Source: Sorghum bicolor (lineage: Eukaryota > Streptophyta > Magnoliopsida > Poales > Poaceae). From it: DNA of 64,000 nt. Location: contig NC_012870.2 in NCBI RefSeq assembly GCF_000003195.3, positions 22,374,501 to 22,438,500 of the forward strand, in the 5' to 3' direction. The position numbers were made by a program, and so were the translations under genes. This document shows, piece after piece, positions 33,243 to 44,062 of the stretch. The notes below the pieces were generated by a model. That model made no database searches, had not been told where the DNA came from, and saw only the letters and a program-made list of their open reading frames with translations. The stretch's first letter is position 1. Each line of letters opens with the position of its first letter.

Positions 33243-34040
33243 TGGGTGACACCGTATCAAGAGGTGCAGACGTCAAGGTCCATACCTAATCAAATGATGC
33301 ACCTAAAGGATGAAGACAGTGAGAAGTCTTGACCAGAATACTTAAAACATTGGATCATTGTCGGAGGAGGTCAAGATCGTCGACTCAAGTCACCTTTCTT
33401 GATCAAGAAGGACGACCCTGGTGTTCCAAGCATTGAGTGCACAATCAACAGATACTCTTTCAGAAGACACTCTACGACACCGGATCTGACGACAACATAA
33501 TGGACGCAGTCACTTATCAGCTCCTGCATGGAACCATGCCCCTACAACCAATATACATTCAGCTCTAGATGATTTTTAGATCATTGACATGGGAGAAGAC
33601 GAGTATGATCCACCCACCATCCTTGGAAGACCGTTCCTCAACACTATCAAAGCAATCGTCTACATTGGAACCGGAGAAGTCCACATGCACTTCCCCTCTG
33701 AGAAGGTACGCCGTATTTTACTGACCCTAACTATATAGTTGAAGACTCTAAGCAGGTCAGGACAAGAAGAAGACAACGCAACCGCAACCAGAGGAGGCAA
33801 ATCATCAAGGACAGGTGGGCAGACTACGAATGAGAAGTGGTAAGGTCTGAAGACATACAGCTTGAACAGAACTGTCCTGAAGAGACCGTAGCACCGAGTC
33901 AAGTGTGGAGAGAGAAGATAGTTACACACGAAGAGGAGGCACTGCCGGAACCACCGACTACGCCACCTAGCGAATCCCAGGACGATTGAAAACACAAGGA
34001 GTCCCGTTCGGAGGACTTAAAAACACCGAACGTCTTGCCA
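33243..34040 (+). pseudogene. A2 aspartic protease ORF, decayed
   Basis: It is the counterpart of the intact A3 protease ORF, with the same order of motifs. It has the catalytic LYDTGSDDN at about 33475-33501, DPPTILGRPFLNTIKAI near 33606-33657, and PSEKVR then an Arg-rich RTRRRQRNRNQRRQ tail. Several frameshifts and stops break the frame, so no long ORF remains. The protease would mature gag-type proteins in particles. Confidence 0.75.
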
Positions 34041-34503
34041 TGAGGTAAACTTGGTAGTTATCTTTTTCCTTCAATTATTTAAAATAGTTTGCTTAGTTAA
34101 TCAGGTTCATATCATCTTGAAAAGAAAATAAAAATGTTAAAAAAACAGTAAGCCCCATGTGAGTATACGAGTGGCATAAAACCCATAAATATATTTACTG
34201 TGGTGGCATAAAAATAAAATAAATATATTTTCATTTTACAATAAAAATATAAAAATAATAAGTGCATGATCCTGCTAAATAAATAACATTTATTGAGGAG
34301 GCTCAACATGATAAAGGCTAGATATTTATGCTAACACTTAACCAGTTCCACAAAGCTTTATTGTCTATTTGAGCTCCACAGGATTCAAGGATCAAAAAAG
34401 ACTAGCAGACGGAGGACATCCTAATCGCTGTCAGGGTACTGCCGACATTCAAATATACCTCCGTCACCTGCTAGCTACATCAGAAGAAATTACGTCAAAA
34501 TCC

Positions 34504-34517
34504 AGCTTGGGGGAGAG
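34504..34517 (+). other. Internal PPT-like tract 2 (A2)
   Basis: AGCTTGGGGGAGAG lies after the protease ORF; the A3 counterpart is at 40255-40268 (-). Confidence 0.55.
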
Positions 34518-35374
34518 CACCCCCATTTATCCAGCTAAGTATTTCTACCTATCTTTATACTTATATTATGTTAGAATATTAAAATACATAAATTATGAAA
34601 AACCCAAATAAAGATTTTGTGCTTTTATATATATATCTTTGCTTAGTTTGCTAAATAAATAAATAAATAAAATTTGCTATGAACCCTCATGATAAGCTCT
34701 CTCATGGAAATGATGAATAGTTGCTCTGCCATGACTAGTTCTCAAAATTGAAATCTCTCTCAAGTTTATGCATGACTGTTATGAAGTAAGATTTGCTCTA
34801 AACCTGAACTTGTGGGAAGAGTACTTGATCTAAAGTCTAAGTCGTTAACGGATATGATATGGGAAGGTTGAGCTACTGTTTATCTGTTCCTAGAGATGCT
34901 AGAATTCTGGAGAATTTTATCTTTGAAAAATCTTTAAAATAACACATGATGAGTTCCTATATGATGAGAGTTTAAATTCCTACCACAGCCATATATACAT
35001 GCTTGCTAGACTTTGAGCCACATATTTACTTTTTACTGCTTATGAGCATTGAGTGTGGTCAAGCTGTGTAGACCCTTAGGAGCTTGTCATGTGGTTAAAA
35101 TCAAGATTCACTTGCACGTTCACTCATACAAGCTACTTCTACTCCGGAAGTACCATCCACATATATCCACTCATTTCCATCTCCACATTCACCCAAAATT
35201 ATTCTACTCCTAATCCGGGAGAGAATAGCCAAAAATATTTTCCTATCCCTGTTATTCCCTGTGAAATACATGCTCGAGTTATCTTGGTTACTACCACTTG
35301 CTATATTATCTCAGGAGATGAGTGCTCTAAAAAAAGAAAAAAAAAGGAAGAAAAAAATACGAGGAAATAAAAAG

Positions 35375-35435
35375 GGGCAAGTGCCCGGAACCTCGAAAAA
35401 AAAGTGAGACGAGAGGTAAAAATGGACAAGTCTCC
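35375..35435 (+). other. Paired AAGT-loop mini-hairpins (A2)
   Basis: The first hairpin is GGGC-AAGT-GCCC (35375-35386). The second is GGAC-AAGT with a mutated 3' arm CTCC (35424-35435). The same pair occurs at 7478-7521 in A1 and at 39322-39387 (-) in A3. Confidence 0.55.
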
Positions 35436-36169
35436 GACAGTAGAATTAGGGGTACAAGATACCCACCTGAGAGGAAAGAAAAAGAAAATATAGAGCATCT
35501 CATTCTCCCCAAAAAGGTTCAGAGTGCAAGAAAGGTATGTATCCCCCAAAAGAGCAAAAGTAGAATTAGACTTTCACCATGATTATCATCATCATCACCA
35601 TACACCATTCATTCGCCACACATGCACATCTTGATTTGACTTATTGACTTGATTCTCTAGATCCATGGTTTGACTATGCAATAAATGTCTTATAAGTATG
35701 TATTAGCTGTCTCCCACCTATGAGCTCCAGATATCAGAACCTTATTAGAGTAGGGTGAGAGAGAAGGCAATATCACTATGCCTCATACCAAAAATACCAC
35801 ATACTTTGAGAGAAGGCATATACCATTACTTCCTTGGTAAGGATCCAAAAATACCACAAAAGAGAGATCTGAGAGAGTCATATAAGGAATCTCTGAGTTT
35901 TATTTGAAAATCTGCAAAAACCCCAGGGCTATAGCTGATCAAGAATAAGAAACATGGCGCTTGACTTGACCGTTCTATCTTTTAACTGCTCAAGACACAA
36001 GTGAAGGTTACAAGCCCTATGGTGAAAGGTAAAATGAGTAAAGTTTTAAGTCTTAACAGTTTATTCTAACTCAGAGATGAGATCTTGCTTGAATGCGTGT
36101 GTACTTTTAAGAAATGAAACCACTGCAGAAACTCTTGAGTTCATCCTTGCTCATGGACGAGCAAGAGGT

Positions 36170-36184
36170 AAGCTTGGGGGAGTT
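36170..36184 (+). other. Polypurine tract of A2
   Basis: AAGCTTGGGGGAGTT directly precedes the 3' LTR start at 36185. Confidence 0.75.
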
Positions 36185-37553
36185 TGTTGACTGTCCTTAA
36201 GTATCAAATTTAATTATCAAATAAACAAAGAAAAGGATCCAAATGAAATCAACATCTAGACTTAGGGTTTTATCTAACAGAATTCCACGAGTTTTGGTGT
36301 TTGTCTATTTCTACAGGGGGTTATGAGGAAATATGAAATAAAGGCCCACACGTCGGGATTACATAGACATATTAATGTGCCGCGTAATTTTCTATCATCT
36401 AGAAGACTCCAGAAGCCACGGGAACGAACGAGAGGCCGAACGGGCTCGGGGGCAGGGCGCCCGCCCACTCCCCTTGGGCGCCCGCCCAGTTGTTTCCACC
36501 AGTACACCATTGCAAAGATCTCGTCGAGCTGATCGAAATGCATATATTATTTGCTATATTTGGAGTTCGGAATCAAGAGATATTAATAAAAGAAGGACTC
36601 CACATAAAAGAGCTGCGGGATTAATTGGGCCCAAATCAGATTTTGGTCCATTAAGGCCTATGTGCATTTTAATGAGATATGGTGGAAAGTTTAGTACCAC
36701 ATCGCCTGCTGAACCAAAAACGCACAGAGGAGGAGGACTATATAAGCAAGGCCCCTGGCCCCTGGAGGAGGACAAGAAATTATCATAGAGATTGAGGGGT
36801 GCCCTCGAAGGAAAACCTCTTCTCTAAATAATATTTATTTTTAGGCTTAGCAACCAATGTAAAGTAGAAATAGATCTTCTAGTTTCTACTAGATTGAGAG
36901 AGATAGAGTGGAGGTGTGGATCGGAGGAAGGCCGTCCTGTCGGTGTCTGCTCCGAGTTGTACCTGCGGGATCAAGTCTCCTAACCCGAGGCTTGCTTCTA
37001 AGATTCTTCAGTAATTCGACTTCTAATTACTAGTAAGTTCTTGTTTTATTGTTCTTTCGTTTATGAGTTTACTTTAATCCTCTTCCGGTTGAGTATTAGA
37101 GTAATCACTTGCTAGCGTAAACGTGGTGTTTAGGCTAGGGTACTCATAGATATCCCCTCACTAGCTGGACCGTGGTAGTAGCGAGGAACGTGACATTTCC
37201 GAGTTACCTTTGCAGATCACATCTCGTTAGCAGGACGGGTAGGTTTATAGGTGCGGGTCGAACATCCTTTGTGTTGTCTAGATTCCGTGAGCCTCCCCAA
37301 TAGAACAGTAGATCATCCTTACCAAGGTTAGAACGAGACTACGGTTGCAGTCTTCTCTATACATCACTCACATCGAGAGACATTATTTGTAGCCTAAAGG
37401 GGTAATAGCAATAGATTTGGTTAGTTAGATGCACCCTTTCTCCCAGTGGTAAAAATATAAATACGATAACTCTGGAAAACCTCCCGGGTGAAATGCTCAC
37501 CGATATCCGTGCGCTTGCGGATCATTTCCTTATTGCGTTACCAAATATCAACA
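36185..37553 (+). repeat. A2 3' LTR (1369 bp)
   Basis: Same length as the 5' LTR, with only scattered substitutions seen by eye. It ends ATATCAACA at 37553 and is followed by the ACTGC duplication. Confidence 0.93.
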
Positions 37554-38568
37554 ACTGCAACCGTAGTCTCCTTCTAACCTTGGTAAGGATAATCTACTGT
37601 TCTAATGGGGAGGCTAACGGAATCTAGACACCACAAAGGATGTTCAACCCGCACCTATAAACCCTATCCTTCCTGCTAACGAGATGTGATCTGCAAAGGT
37701 AACTCGGAATTGTCACGTTCCTCACTACTACCACGGTCCAGCTAGTCAGGGAATATCTATGAGTACCCCAGCCTAAACACCACGTTTACGCCAGCAATGA
37801 TTACTCTAAACTCTACGCGAAGAGATTAAAGTAAACTCATAAACCATAAGAACAATAAAACAAGAACTTACTAAAATTTAGAAGTCGAAATACTGAAGAA
37901 TCCTAGGAGCAAGCTTCGGGTTAGGAGAACTTGATCCCGCAGGTACAAGCTTGGAGTAGACACCGACAGGCCGGGCTTCCTCCAATCTACACCTCCACTC
38001 TATCTCTCTCAATCTAGTAGAAACTAGAAGATCTATTTCTACCTTACATTGGTTGCTAAGCCTAAAAAGAAATATTAATTAGAGAAGAGGTTTTCCTTCG
38101 AGGGCACCCCTCAATCTCTATGATAATTTCTTCATGTCTTCTCCAGGGGCCAGGGGGGTCTCCTTATATAGTCCTCCCCTTCTATGCGTTTTTGGGTCGA
38201 TAGGTGAGGTGGTACTATGTTTTTCTTGATCCAATAGGTCGGTGGAGATCTCCCGAGAGAAAGAGTCCTGATTGGGCTCGGCAGGTGGGCGGGCGCCCAG
38301 GTCCTGGCCCCGTTTCGCCTCCGCTTCAGTCTCGTGGCTTTTGGAGTCTTCTAGATGGTAGAAAATTGCGCGGTGTGTTGATATCTCTATGTAATCCTCA
38401 CATGTGGGCCTTTCTTCCTTATTTCCTGATAACCCCCTGCAGAAATAGACAAACACCAAAACTCGTGGAATTCTGTCAGATAAAACCCTAAGTCTAGATG
38501 TTGATTTCATTTGGATCCTTTTCTTTGTTTATTTGATAATTAAATTTGATACTTAAGGACCGTCAACA
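37554..38568 (-). repeat. A3 3' LTR, second part
   Basis: It continues the LTR interrupted at 29521. It carries one GGGCGGGCGCCC unit (two in the partner LTR) and ends with the inverted LTR start gaccgtcaaca. A short difference from the right LTR is seen near 37750, where the right copy has gagattactacctgat. Confidence 0.92.
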
Positions 38569-38583
38569 AACTCCCCCAAGCTT
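38569..38583 (-). other. Polypurine tract of A3
   Basis: On the minus strand it reads AAGCTTGGGGGAGTT next to the 3' LTR, identical to the A2 PPT. Confidence 0.75.
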
Positions 38584-39321
38584 ACCTCTTGCTCGTCCCT
38601 GAGCAAGGATAGACTCAGCAATGGATTAGAAGTTGTTGCAAATATCTTTAAAAATTGACGGTACACATGCTTTTTAAATAAGATCTCATCTCTGAGTTAG
38701 AGTAAACTGTCAAGACTTAAAACTTACTTTACCTTCACCATGGGACTTGTAATCGTCACTTCTGTCTTGAGAGGTTAAAAGATAGAACAGTCTAGCCAAG
38801 TGCCATGTCTCTTATTCTTGATCAGCTATAGCTCTGGGTTTTTTTTTGCAGATTTTCAAATAAAACTCAGAGATTCCTTGTATGACTCTCTCATATCTCT
38901 CTTTTGTGGTATTTCTGGATCCTTACCAAGGAATTGATGGTATATGCCTTCTCTCAAGATATGTGGTATTTATGGTATAAGGCATAGTGACATTGCCTTC
39001 TCTCTCACCCTGCTCTAATAAGGCTTGATATCTGGAGCTCATAGATGGGAGACAACTAATACATACTTACAAGACATTTATTGCATAGTCAAACCATGGA
39101 TCCAGAGAAACAAATCAATAAGCCAAATCAAGACGTGCATGTGTGGCGAATGAATGGTGTATGGTGATGATGGTAATAACAATGGTGAAAGTCTAATTCT
39201 ACTTTTGCTCTTTTGAGGGGATACATACCTTCCTTGCTTTTTGAAACTTTATGAGGAGAATGAGATGCTCTTCTTTTTCTTTCCTCTCAGGTGGGTATCT
39301 TGTACCCCTAATTCTACTGTC

Positions 39322-39387
39322 GGACACTTGTCCATTTTTACCTCTCGTCTCACTTTTTCTTTCTTTCGAGGTTCCGGGCACTTGCCC
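39322..39387 (-). other. Paired AAGT-loop mini-hairpins (A3)
   Basis: On the minus strand the order is GGGC-AAGT-GCCC (39376-39387) then GGAC-AAGT-GTCC (39322-39333), the same order as in A1 and A2. Confidence 0.55.
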
Positions 39388-40254
39388 CTTTTTATTTCCT
39401 CGTTTATATATATATATATTTTTCTCTTTTCTTTCTCTCTTTTTTTTAGAGCACTCATCTATTGAGATAATATAGCAAGTGGTAGTAACCAAAATATTTG
39501 GAGCATTTATTTCACAGGGAATAACAGGGATAGGAAAATGTTTTTGACTATTCTATCCCGGATTAGGAGTAGAATATTTTTGGGTGATTCTGGAGACGGA
39601 AATGGATGGATATATGTGGATGGTACTTCTGGAGTAGAAGTAGTATATATGAGTGAACGTGCAAGTGAATCTTGATTTAACCACATGACAAGCTCCTAAG
39701 GGTCTACACAGCTTGACCACACTCAATGCTCATAAGTAGTAAATACTAAATGTGTGGCTCAAAGTCTAGCAAGCATGTATATATGGCTGTGGTAGGAATT
39801 TAAACTCTCATCATACAGGAACTCATCATGCAATATTTTAAATATTTTTCAAAGATAAAATTCTCTAGAATTCTAGCATCTCTAGGAACAGATAAACAGC
39901 AGCTCAACCTTCCCATATCATATCCGTTAACAACTTAGATTTCAGATCAAGTTTTCATCCCACAAGTTTAGATCTAGAGCAAGCTTTAAATTATAACAGT
40001 TATGTCTAAACTTGAGAGGGAACTTCAAAATTGCAAATTAGGCAGAGCAACTATTCATCATATCCATACTAGAGTTTTATTATTAAGATTCAGATTAGCA
40101 TAGCCACTTTATTTATTTATTAAACATACTAAGCAAAAGATATATATAAGCACAAAATCTTTATTTGGTTTTTTCATAGTTTATGTATTTTAATATTCTA
40201 ACATAATATAAGTATAAAGATAGGTAGAAATACTTAACGAGATAAATGGGGGTG

Positions 40255-40268
40255 CTCTCCCCCAAGCT
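40255..40268 (-). other. Internal PPT-like tract (A3), after the protease ORF
   Basis: On the minus strand AGCTTGGGGGAGAG, identical to A2 34504-34517. Confidence 0.55.
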
Positions 40269-40774
40269 GAATTTTGACGAAATTTCTCTTGATGTAGCTA
40301 GCAGGTGGCAGAGGTGTATTTGAAAGTCAGCAGCATTCTAACAGCGATTAGAATATCCTCCGTCTGCTAGTCTTCTTGATTCTTAAATTCTGTGGAGCTC
40401 AAATAGACAACAAAGCTTGTGGAACTAATTAGGTGTTAGCATAAATATCTTGCCTTCATCATGTTGAGCTTCCTTAATATTTAGCAGGATCATACACTTA
40501 TTATTATTATATATATATTATTATTTTTTTATTTTTTTTATTTTTTTTATTTTATATATATTTTTATTGTAAGATGAAAACTTATTTATTTTATTTTTAT
40601 GCCACCACAGTGAATGTACTTATGGGTTTTATGCCATGAGCATACTCACATGGGGCTTACTATTTAACATTTTTATTTTCTTTTCAAGATAGCATGAACC
40701 TGATTAACTAAGCAAACTATTGAATGGAAAAGGATAACTACCAAGTTTACCTCTTGGCAAGGCGTTCGGTATTT

Positions 40775-41527
40775 TTATGTCCTCCGAACGGGACTCTCTG
40801 TTTTCTTAGTCGTCCTGGGATTCGCTAGGTGGCGTAGTCGGTGATTCCGGCGGTGCCTCTCTTCGTGTATAACTATCTTCTCCCTCCATACCTGACTCGG
40901 TGCTACGATCTCCTCAGGACAGTTCTGTTCAAGCTGTATGTCTTCAGTCCTTATCACTTCTCCTTCGTAGTCTTCCCATCCGTTCTTGATGATTTGTCTC
41001 CTCTGGTTGCGGTTGCGTCGTCTTCTTGTCCTGACCTGCTTAGAGTCTTCAACTATATAGTTATGGTCAGTAAAATAGTTGCGTACCTTCTCAGAGGGGA
41101 AGTACATGTGGACTTCTCCGGTTCCAATGTAGATGATTGCTTTGATAGTGTTGAGGAACGGTCTTCCAAGGATGGTGGGTGGATCATATTCGTCTTCTCC
41201 CATGTCAATGACTTGAAAATCATCTGGAGTTGAATATATTGGTTGTAGGGGCATGGTTCCATGCAGGAGCTGATAAGTGACTGCGGCTATTATGTTGTCG
41301 TCAGATCCGGTGTCGTAGAGTGTCTTCTGAAAAGAATATCCATTGATTGCGCACTCGATGCTTGGAACACCAGGGTCGTCCTTCTTGATCAAGAAAGGTG
41401 ACTTGAGTCGACGATGTTGACCTCTTCCGACAAGGATCCAATGTTTTAAGTCTTCTGGACAAGACTTTCCACCATCTTCATCCTTTAGGTGCATCATTTG
41501 ATTAGGTGTGGACCTTGACGTCTGCAT
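40775..41527 (-). CDS. A3 retroviral-type aspartic protease ORF
   Basis: About 250 codons, intact. ATG at 41527 (MQTSRS); the frame is open slightly further upstream. Motifs in order: FLIKKDDPG and IECAINGYSF before the active site, catalytic LYDTGSDDN (residues about 70-78), then DPPTILGRPFLNTIKAIIYIGTG as the second hallmark, FPSEKVR, and a strongly basic tail (RTRRRRNRNQRRQ) that may bind RNA. The pattern matches the protease of Athila/Tat gypsy elements. It stands as a separate ORF about 1.5 kb after the gag-like ORF and is not followed by RT. It would cleave gag-type precursors; substrates here are unknown. The A2 copy is decayed. Confidence 0.75.
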   Translation of the reverse strand: MQTSRSTPNQMMHLKDEDGGKSCPEDLKHWILVGRGQHRRLKSPFLIKKDDPGVPSIECAINGYSFQKTLYDTGSDDNIIAAVTYQLLHGTMPLQPIYSTPDDFQVIDMGEDEYDPPTILGRPFLNTIKAIIYIGTGEVHMYFPSEKVRNYFTDHNYIVEDSKQVRTRRRRNRNQRRQIIKNGWEDYEGEVIRTEDIQLEQNCPEEIVAPSQVWREKIVIHEERHRRNHRLRHLANPRTTKKTESPVRRT

Positions 41528-41545
41528 CTCTTGATACGGTGTCAC

Positions 41546-43016
41546 CCATGTTCTTCTTTGCCCAACAGTTTGAAGTATGGTGTTGGCAATATCCTGCTCA
41601 GTGTGTTTGTGCTCATAGATCCAGGTCCTTCACTTGGTGGAATCTGGGAGTTGTAAAACTCCTCCATGTTTTGCTTGAAGTGTACCTGTTCATAGAGACA
41701 AGGCAGAGATCAAGTGCATGGGCTCTGTTGGTGGAAAACACCAACAGAACCAAAAGTGTATTTGTTTTTCTCTAACCTTAAGCATAGTGAGCAAGACAAA
41801 GTTGATGGATAATAAGATCATGAGTGTAGTATTTGAAACATTTGTCAGATCAGATGGCTCAACCTAATGGAAAGATAATCTATCTATATTTATGTTTTGT
41901 TTATATCTTCCAAATATTGAATGTGCAACATATTAGCTTATATGTTTAGGAGCGTGGGATCACAAAGGTAGTACTAAGAACCAAGATTAAAGGACTAAAC
42001 ATGTTGAATTAATTGAGTTGGTTATCTGGAGTTATAAATCATACATGTTTGTCTCTTCATTTATGTGAATGCTAGAACCAAGGAGAAGCTTATAAAAGCG
42101 ATAGTCAAGTACCTTAAGGTGTTACCTTACTTGAAGAGTGACGGTACAGTATCACCTTGTGGAAGCTTTCCTTTCTTAGCGGTTGTGCATCGTGTTTGTG
42201 ACACCCTCCATGAATCATCTCTTATGAGCCACGTCTTTCTTGTGCAAATTGTTAAACTTCATGTGTCACTTTCTTCATCTCCAATGCGAGTTTATCTCAG
42301 GACATCCCAGGTTGATATTGAAAGTTTTCCTGCAGGGGTTAGTCCAACAAAATATCCCATATCTACTATAGCATACTATCGGCTTAAAAATCTACCTAGA
42401 CACCATGTCTAATTTGATTTAGAAGGGCATTTTAACCTAAGCACCATGCTTAATTTAAAATCCCTTGGAAGTAAGATCATCATTCCTAAACTAAGCACCA
42501 TGCTTAATTAAGAGATAAATGAAACTATTCCAAACCTAGACATATACTAAAGCAAATAAAGGTAGCATGAGAGCATTTATAGAGATCTACTTAAGTGGAG
42601 ATAAAGTAGTGTAATTAGTATTTAACAAATTGAGCATGTCTCAAAGGTAAGGACAACCAACGTAGCAACATGGCAAAAGATGTTTTTATGTAAAGTACTC
42701 CCCAAAGCTTGAATTTTACAAAATTCAAGTTTGGATGAATTTAATTCAATGTTGTGTGATGGTTGGTTGGACATACCCTGTGCTTGTCATTCATCCGATC
42801 TTCAAATCCTGGAAAGGTTAGTGACAATAATACCCGAAGGAATATTTCTACAATTATCTTTATATGCTCAATACACAAGGCAATGTTGCAAGTAATTAGA
42901 AGTTCATGTTATGATCTGATAAGTGCTTGTTTTAGGACACTAAGCTTGTCCTTGGGAAACCAAGTTATGTTGGTGAAGTGGTTTCCCCTCCAACACCTAC
43001 CTATATCAAGATCAAC
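41546..43016 (-). other. A3 non-coding segment between the two ORFs
   Basis: Homologous to A2 31829-33242, including a PPT-like tract at 42696-42710 and the aattaagcatggtgcttag-type repeats. The plus-strand ORFs at 41506-41775, 42065-42412 and 42763-43044 partly recur in A2 only because the DNA is homologous; they carry no known motif. Confidence 0.55.
42696..42710 (-). other. Internal PPT-like tract (A3), after the gag-like ORF
   Basis: On the minus strand AAGCTTTGGGGAGTA, the counterpart of A2 32075-32090 with one base changed. Confidence 0.5.
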
Positions 43017-43943
43017 TCAACGAGATCTACAATATTTATTATAGACATATGCATCGACAACCGCACTTTTAAAGTTTTTATAAATGAAGAGGAAGAGGGG
43101 GTTGGAGATCTCAAATGTGGTAAGGATGGAGAGACAAATTGATTGGAGAGATGTTTTATATGAGCAAGGACTGGGTGAGGTATTTATGAAATAACTTCCA
43201 TGCTCTCTGTTGTTTCTCTCATTCTTAAACTCCAAGGATGATTCTTCATGAATGCTTAAAATTCCTCTAGGATTGTCTCTCAAGTTTGTTTTATCTATCC
43301 ATTCAATGGTGATAGCACATGGATTTTTAATGCCCTCTAGCCATTGATGTTGGTCTTCTCGGTCCTCCTTCTTATGCATGGGATGTCTAGAGAGATTCAT
43401 AGGATTATCGGGAGGTTCAAGAGAAAAAGCATAGTAGAGATTATTAAGCTCAAGGATGGGTTGGATAGCCGAATTACGGGATTGGAATGTTTGGAAATCG
43501 GCTATTGAAACTTCCTCTCCTTGTATGGGAGATGATTCCTTCTCTATCTCTAAGATTTTTCTATGAAGACTAGTGCAAGAAGGATGTCTACGAATGAAGA
43601 CATACCTTCCTTTACTAATAGATAAAGAAATAAAGACTCTACCAAAGGTTATATGATTAAGACCAATGTGAAAATATCTAGGAAAAACATGGTCTTGTAG
43701 GGCTAGGTCTAAACCAGAATTTATAGAAAAATTAAAAGATTCCCTAGGTGTAGCTAAAAGTGCATTATCTTTTTGATTAAAAGATAGGACCTCAGCTATA
43801 GAAAAGGGTTGGTTTTGACCTATTGCAATCAACTCCGGACACAGATCATAATTAGGGGCAGGACGTGTTGACTCCCATGGTCTATGGCTGGTCTCCGAAG
43901 GTGCAAAGAATTTAATAATAGGTATGGAATTTGAGTTATCCAT
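43017..43943 (-). CDS. A3 gag-like ORF, longer version
   Basis: 308 codons from the ATG at 43943 (MDNSNS); the frame stays open upstream to 44123 through the primer site. It has the same architecture as the A2 ORF: gag N-terminus, jump to EVLSFNQKDN, then a family-specific region. It keeps about 34 residues missing from A2 (around QDHVFPRYFHIGLNH), and part of this, DLALQDHV, resembles the A1 gag segment NLNLEDHVLLF, supporting gag ancestry. No zinc knuckle and no pol domain. The two copies differ by substitutions and in-frame indels only, which suggests the frame was maintained during spread of the family. Function unknown; possibly a packaging or assembly partner. Confidence 0.6.
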   Translation of the reverse strand: MDNSNSIPIIKFFAPSETSHRPWESTRPAPNYDLCPELIAIGQNQPFSIAEVLSFNQKDNALLATPRESFNFSINSGLDLALQDHVFPRYFHIGLNHITFGRVFISLSISKGRYVFIRRHPSCTSLHRKILEIEKESSPIQGEEVSIADFQTFQSRNSAIQPILELNNLYYAFSLEPPDNPMNLSRHPMHKKEDREDQHQWLEGIKNPCAITIEWIDKTNLRDNPRGILSIHEESSLEFKNERNNREHGSYFINTSPSPCSYKTSLQSICLSILTTFEISNPLFLFIYKNFKSAVVDAYVYNKYCRSR

Positions 43944-44036
43944 AAAGATAAAAATAAAAAGATAAAAGAATAAAAGTATAAAAGTATAATACAAGATAAT
44001 AGCAAGATTCAAAGTTATCTCAGCAAACCGTCTTTC

Positions 44037-44054
44037 TCCCCGGCAACGGCGCCA
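44037..44054 (-). other. Primer binding site, tRNA-Asp type (A3)
   Basis: The minus strand reads TGGCGCCGTTGCCGGGGA, identical to A1, 8 bp inside the 5' LTR. Confidence 0.9.
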
Positions 44055-44062
44055 GAAATGCT

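Larger units (their letters stand above)
34041..36169 (+). other. A2 non-coding 3' region
   Basis: No credible ORF. It contains a PPT-like tract (34504-34517), the conserved block with two AAGT-loop mini-hairpins (35375-35386 and 35424-35435), and TCATGGACGAG at 36151-36161 just before the PPT. It is homologous to A3 38584-40774 in inverted orientation. Confidence 0.6.
29522..37553 (+). mobile_element. Non-autonomous Athila-type LTR retrotransposon A2, nested in the A3 LTR
   Basis: It has 1369-bp LTRs (29522-30890 and 36185-37553) of equal length and very similar sequence, and flanking ACTGC duplications (29517-29521 and 37554-37558). It contains a tRNA-Asp primer site, a gag-like ORF, a decayed protease ORF, and a polypurine tract, with no RT or integrase. 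It is the most recent insertion in this cluster, since it interrupts A3. Confidence 0.93.
38584..40774 (-). other. A3 non-coding 3' region
   Basis: It is homologous to A2 34041-36169. It holds the mini-hairpin pair (39322-39333 GGAC stem, 39376-39387 GGGC stem, minus strand), a PPT-like tract at 40255-40268, and a low-complexity T-rich and at-rich stretch (40500-40565). ORFs at 39199-39492 cross the conserved non-coding block and are not taken as genes. Confidence 0.6.
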
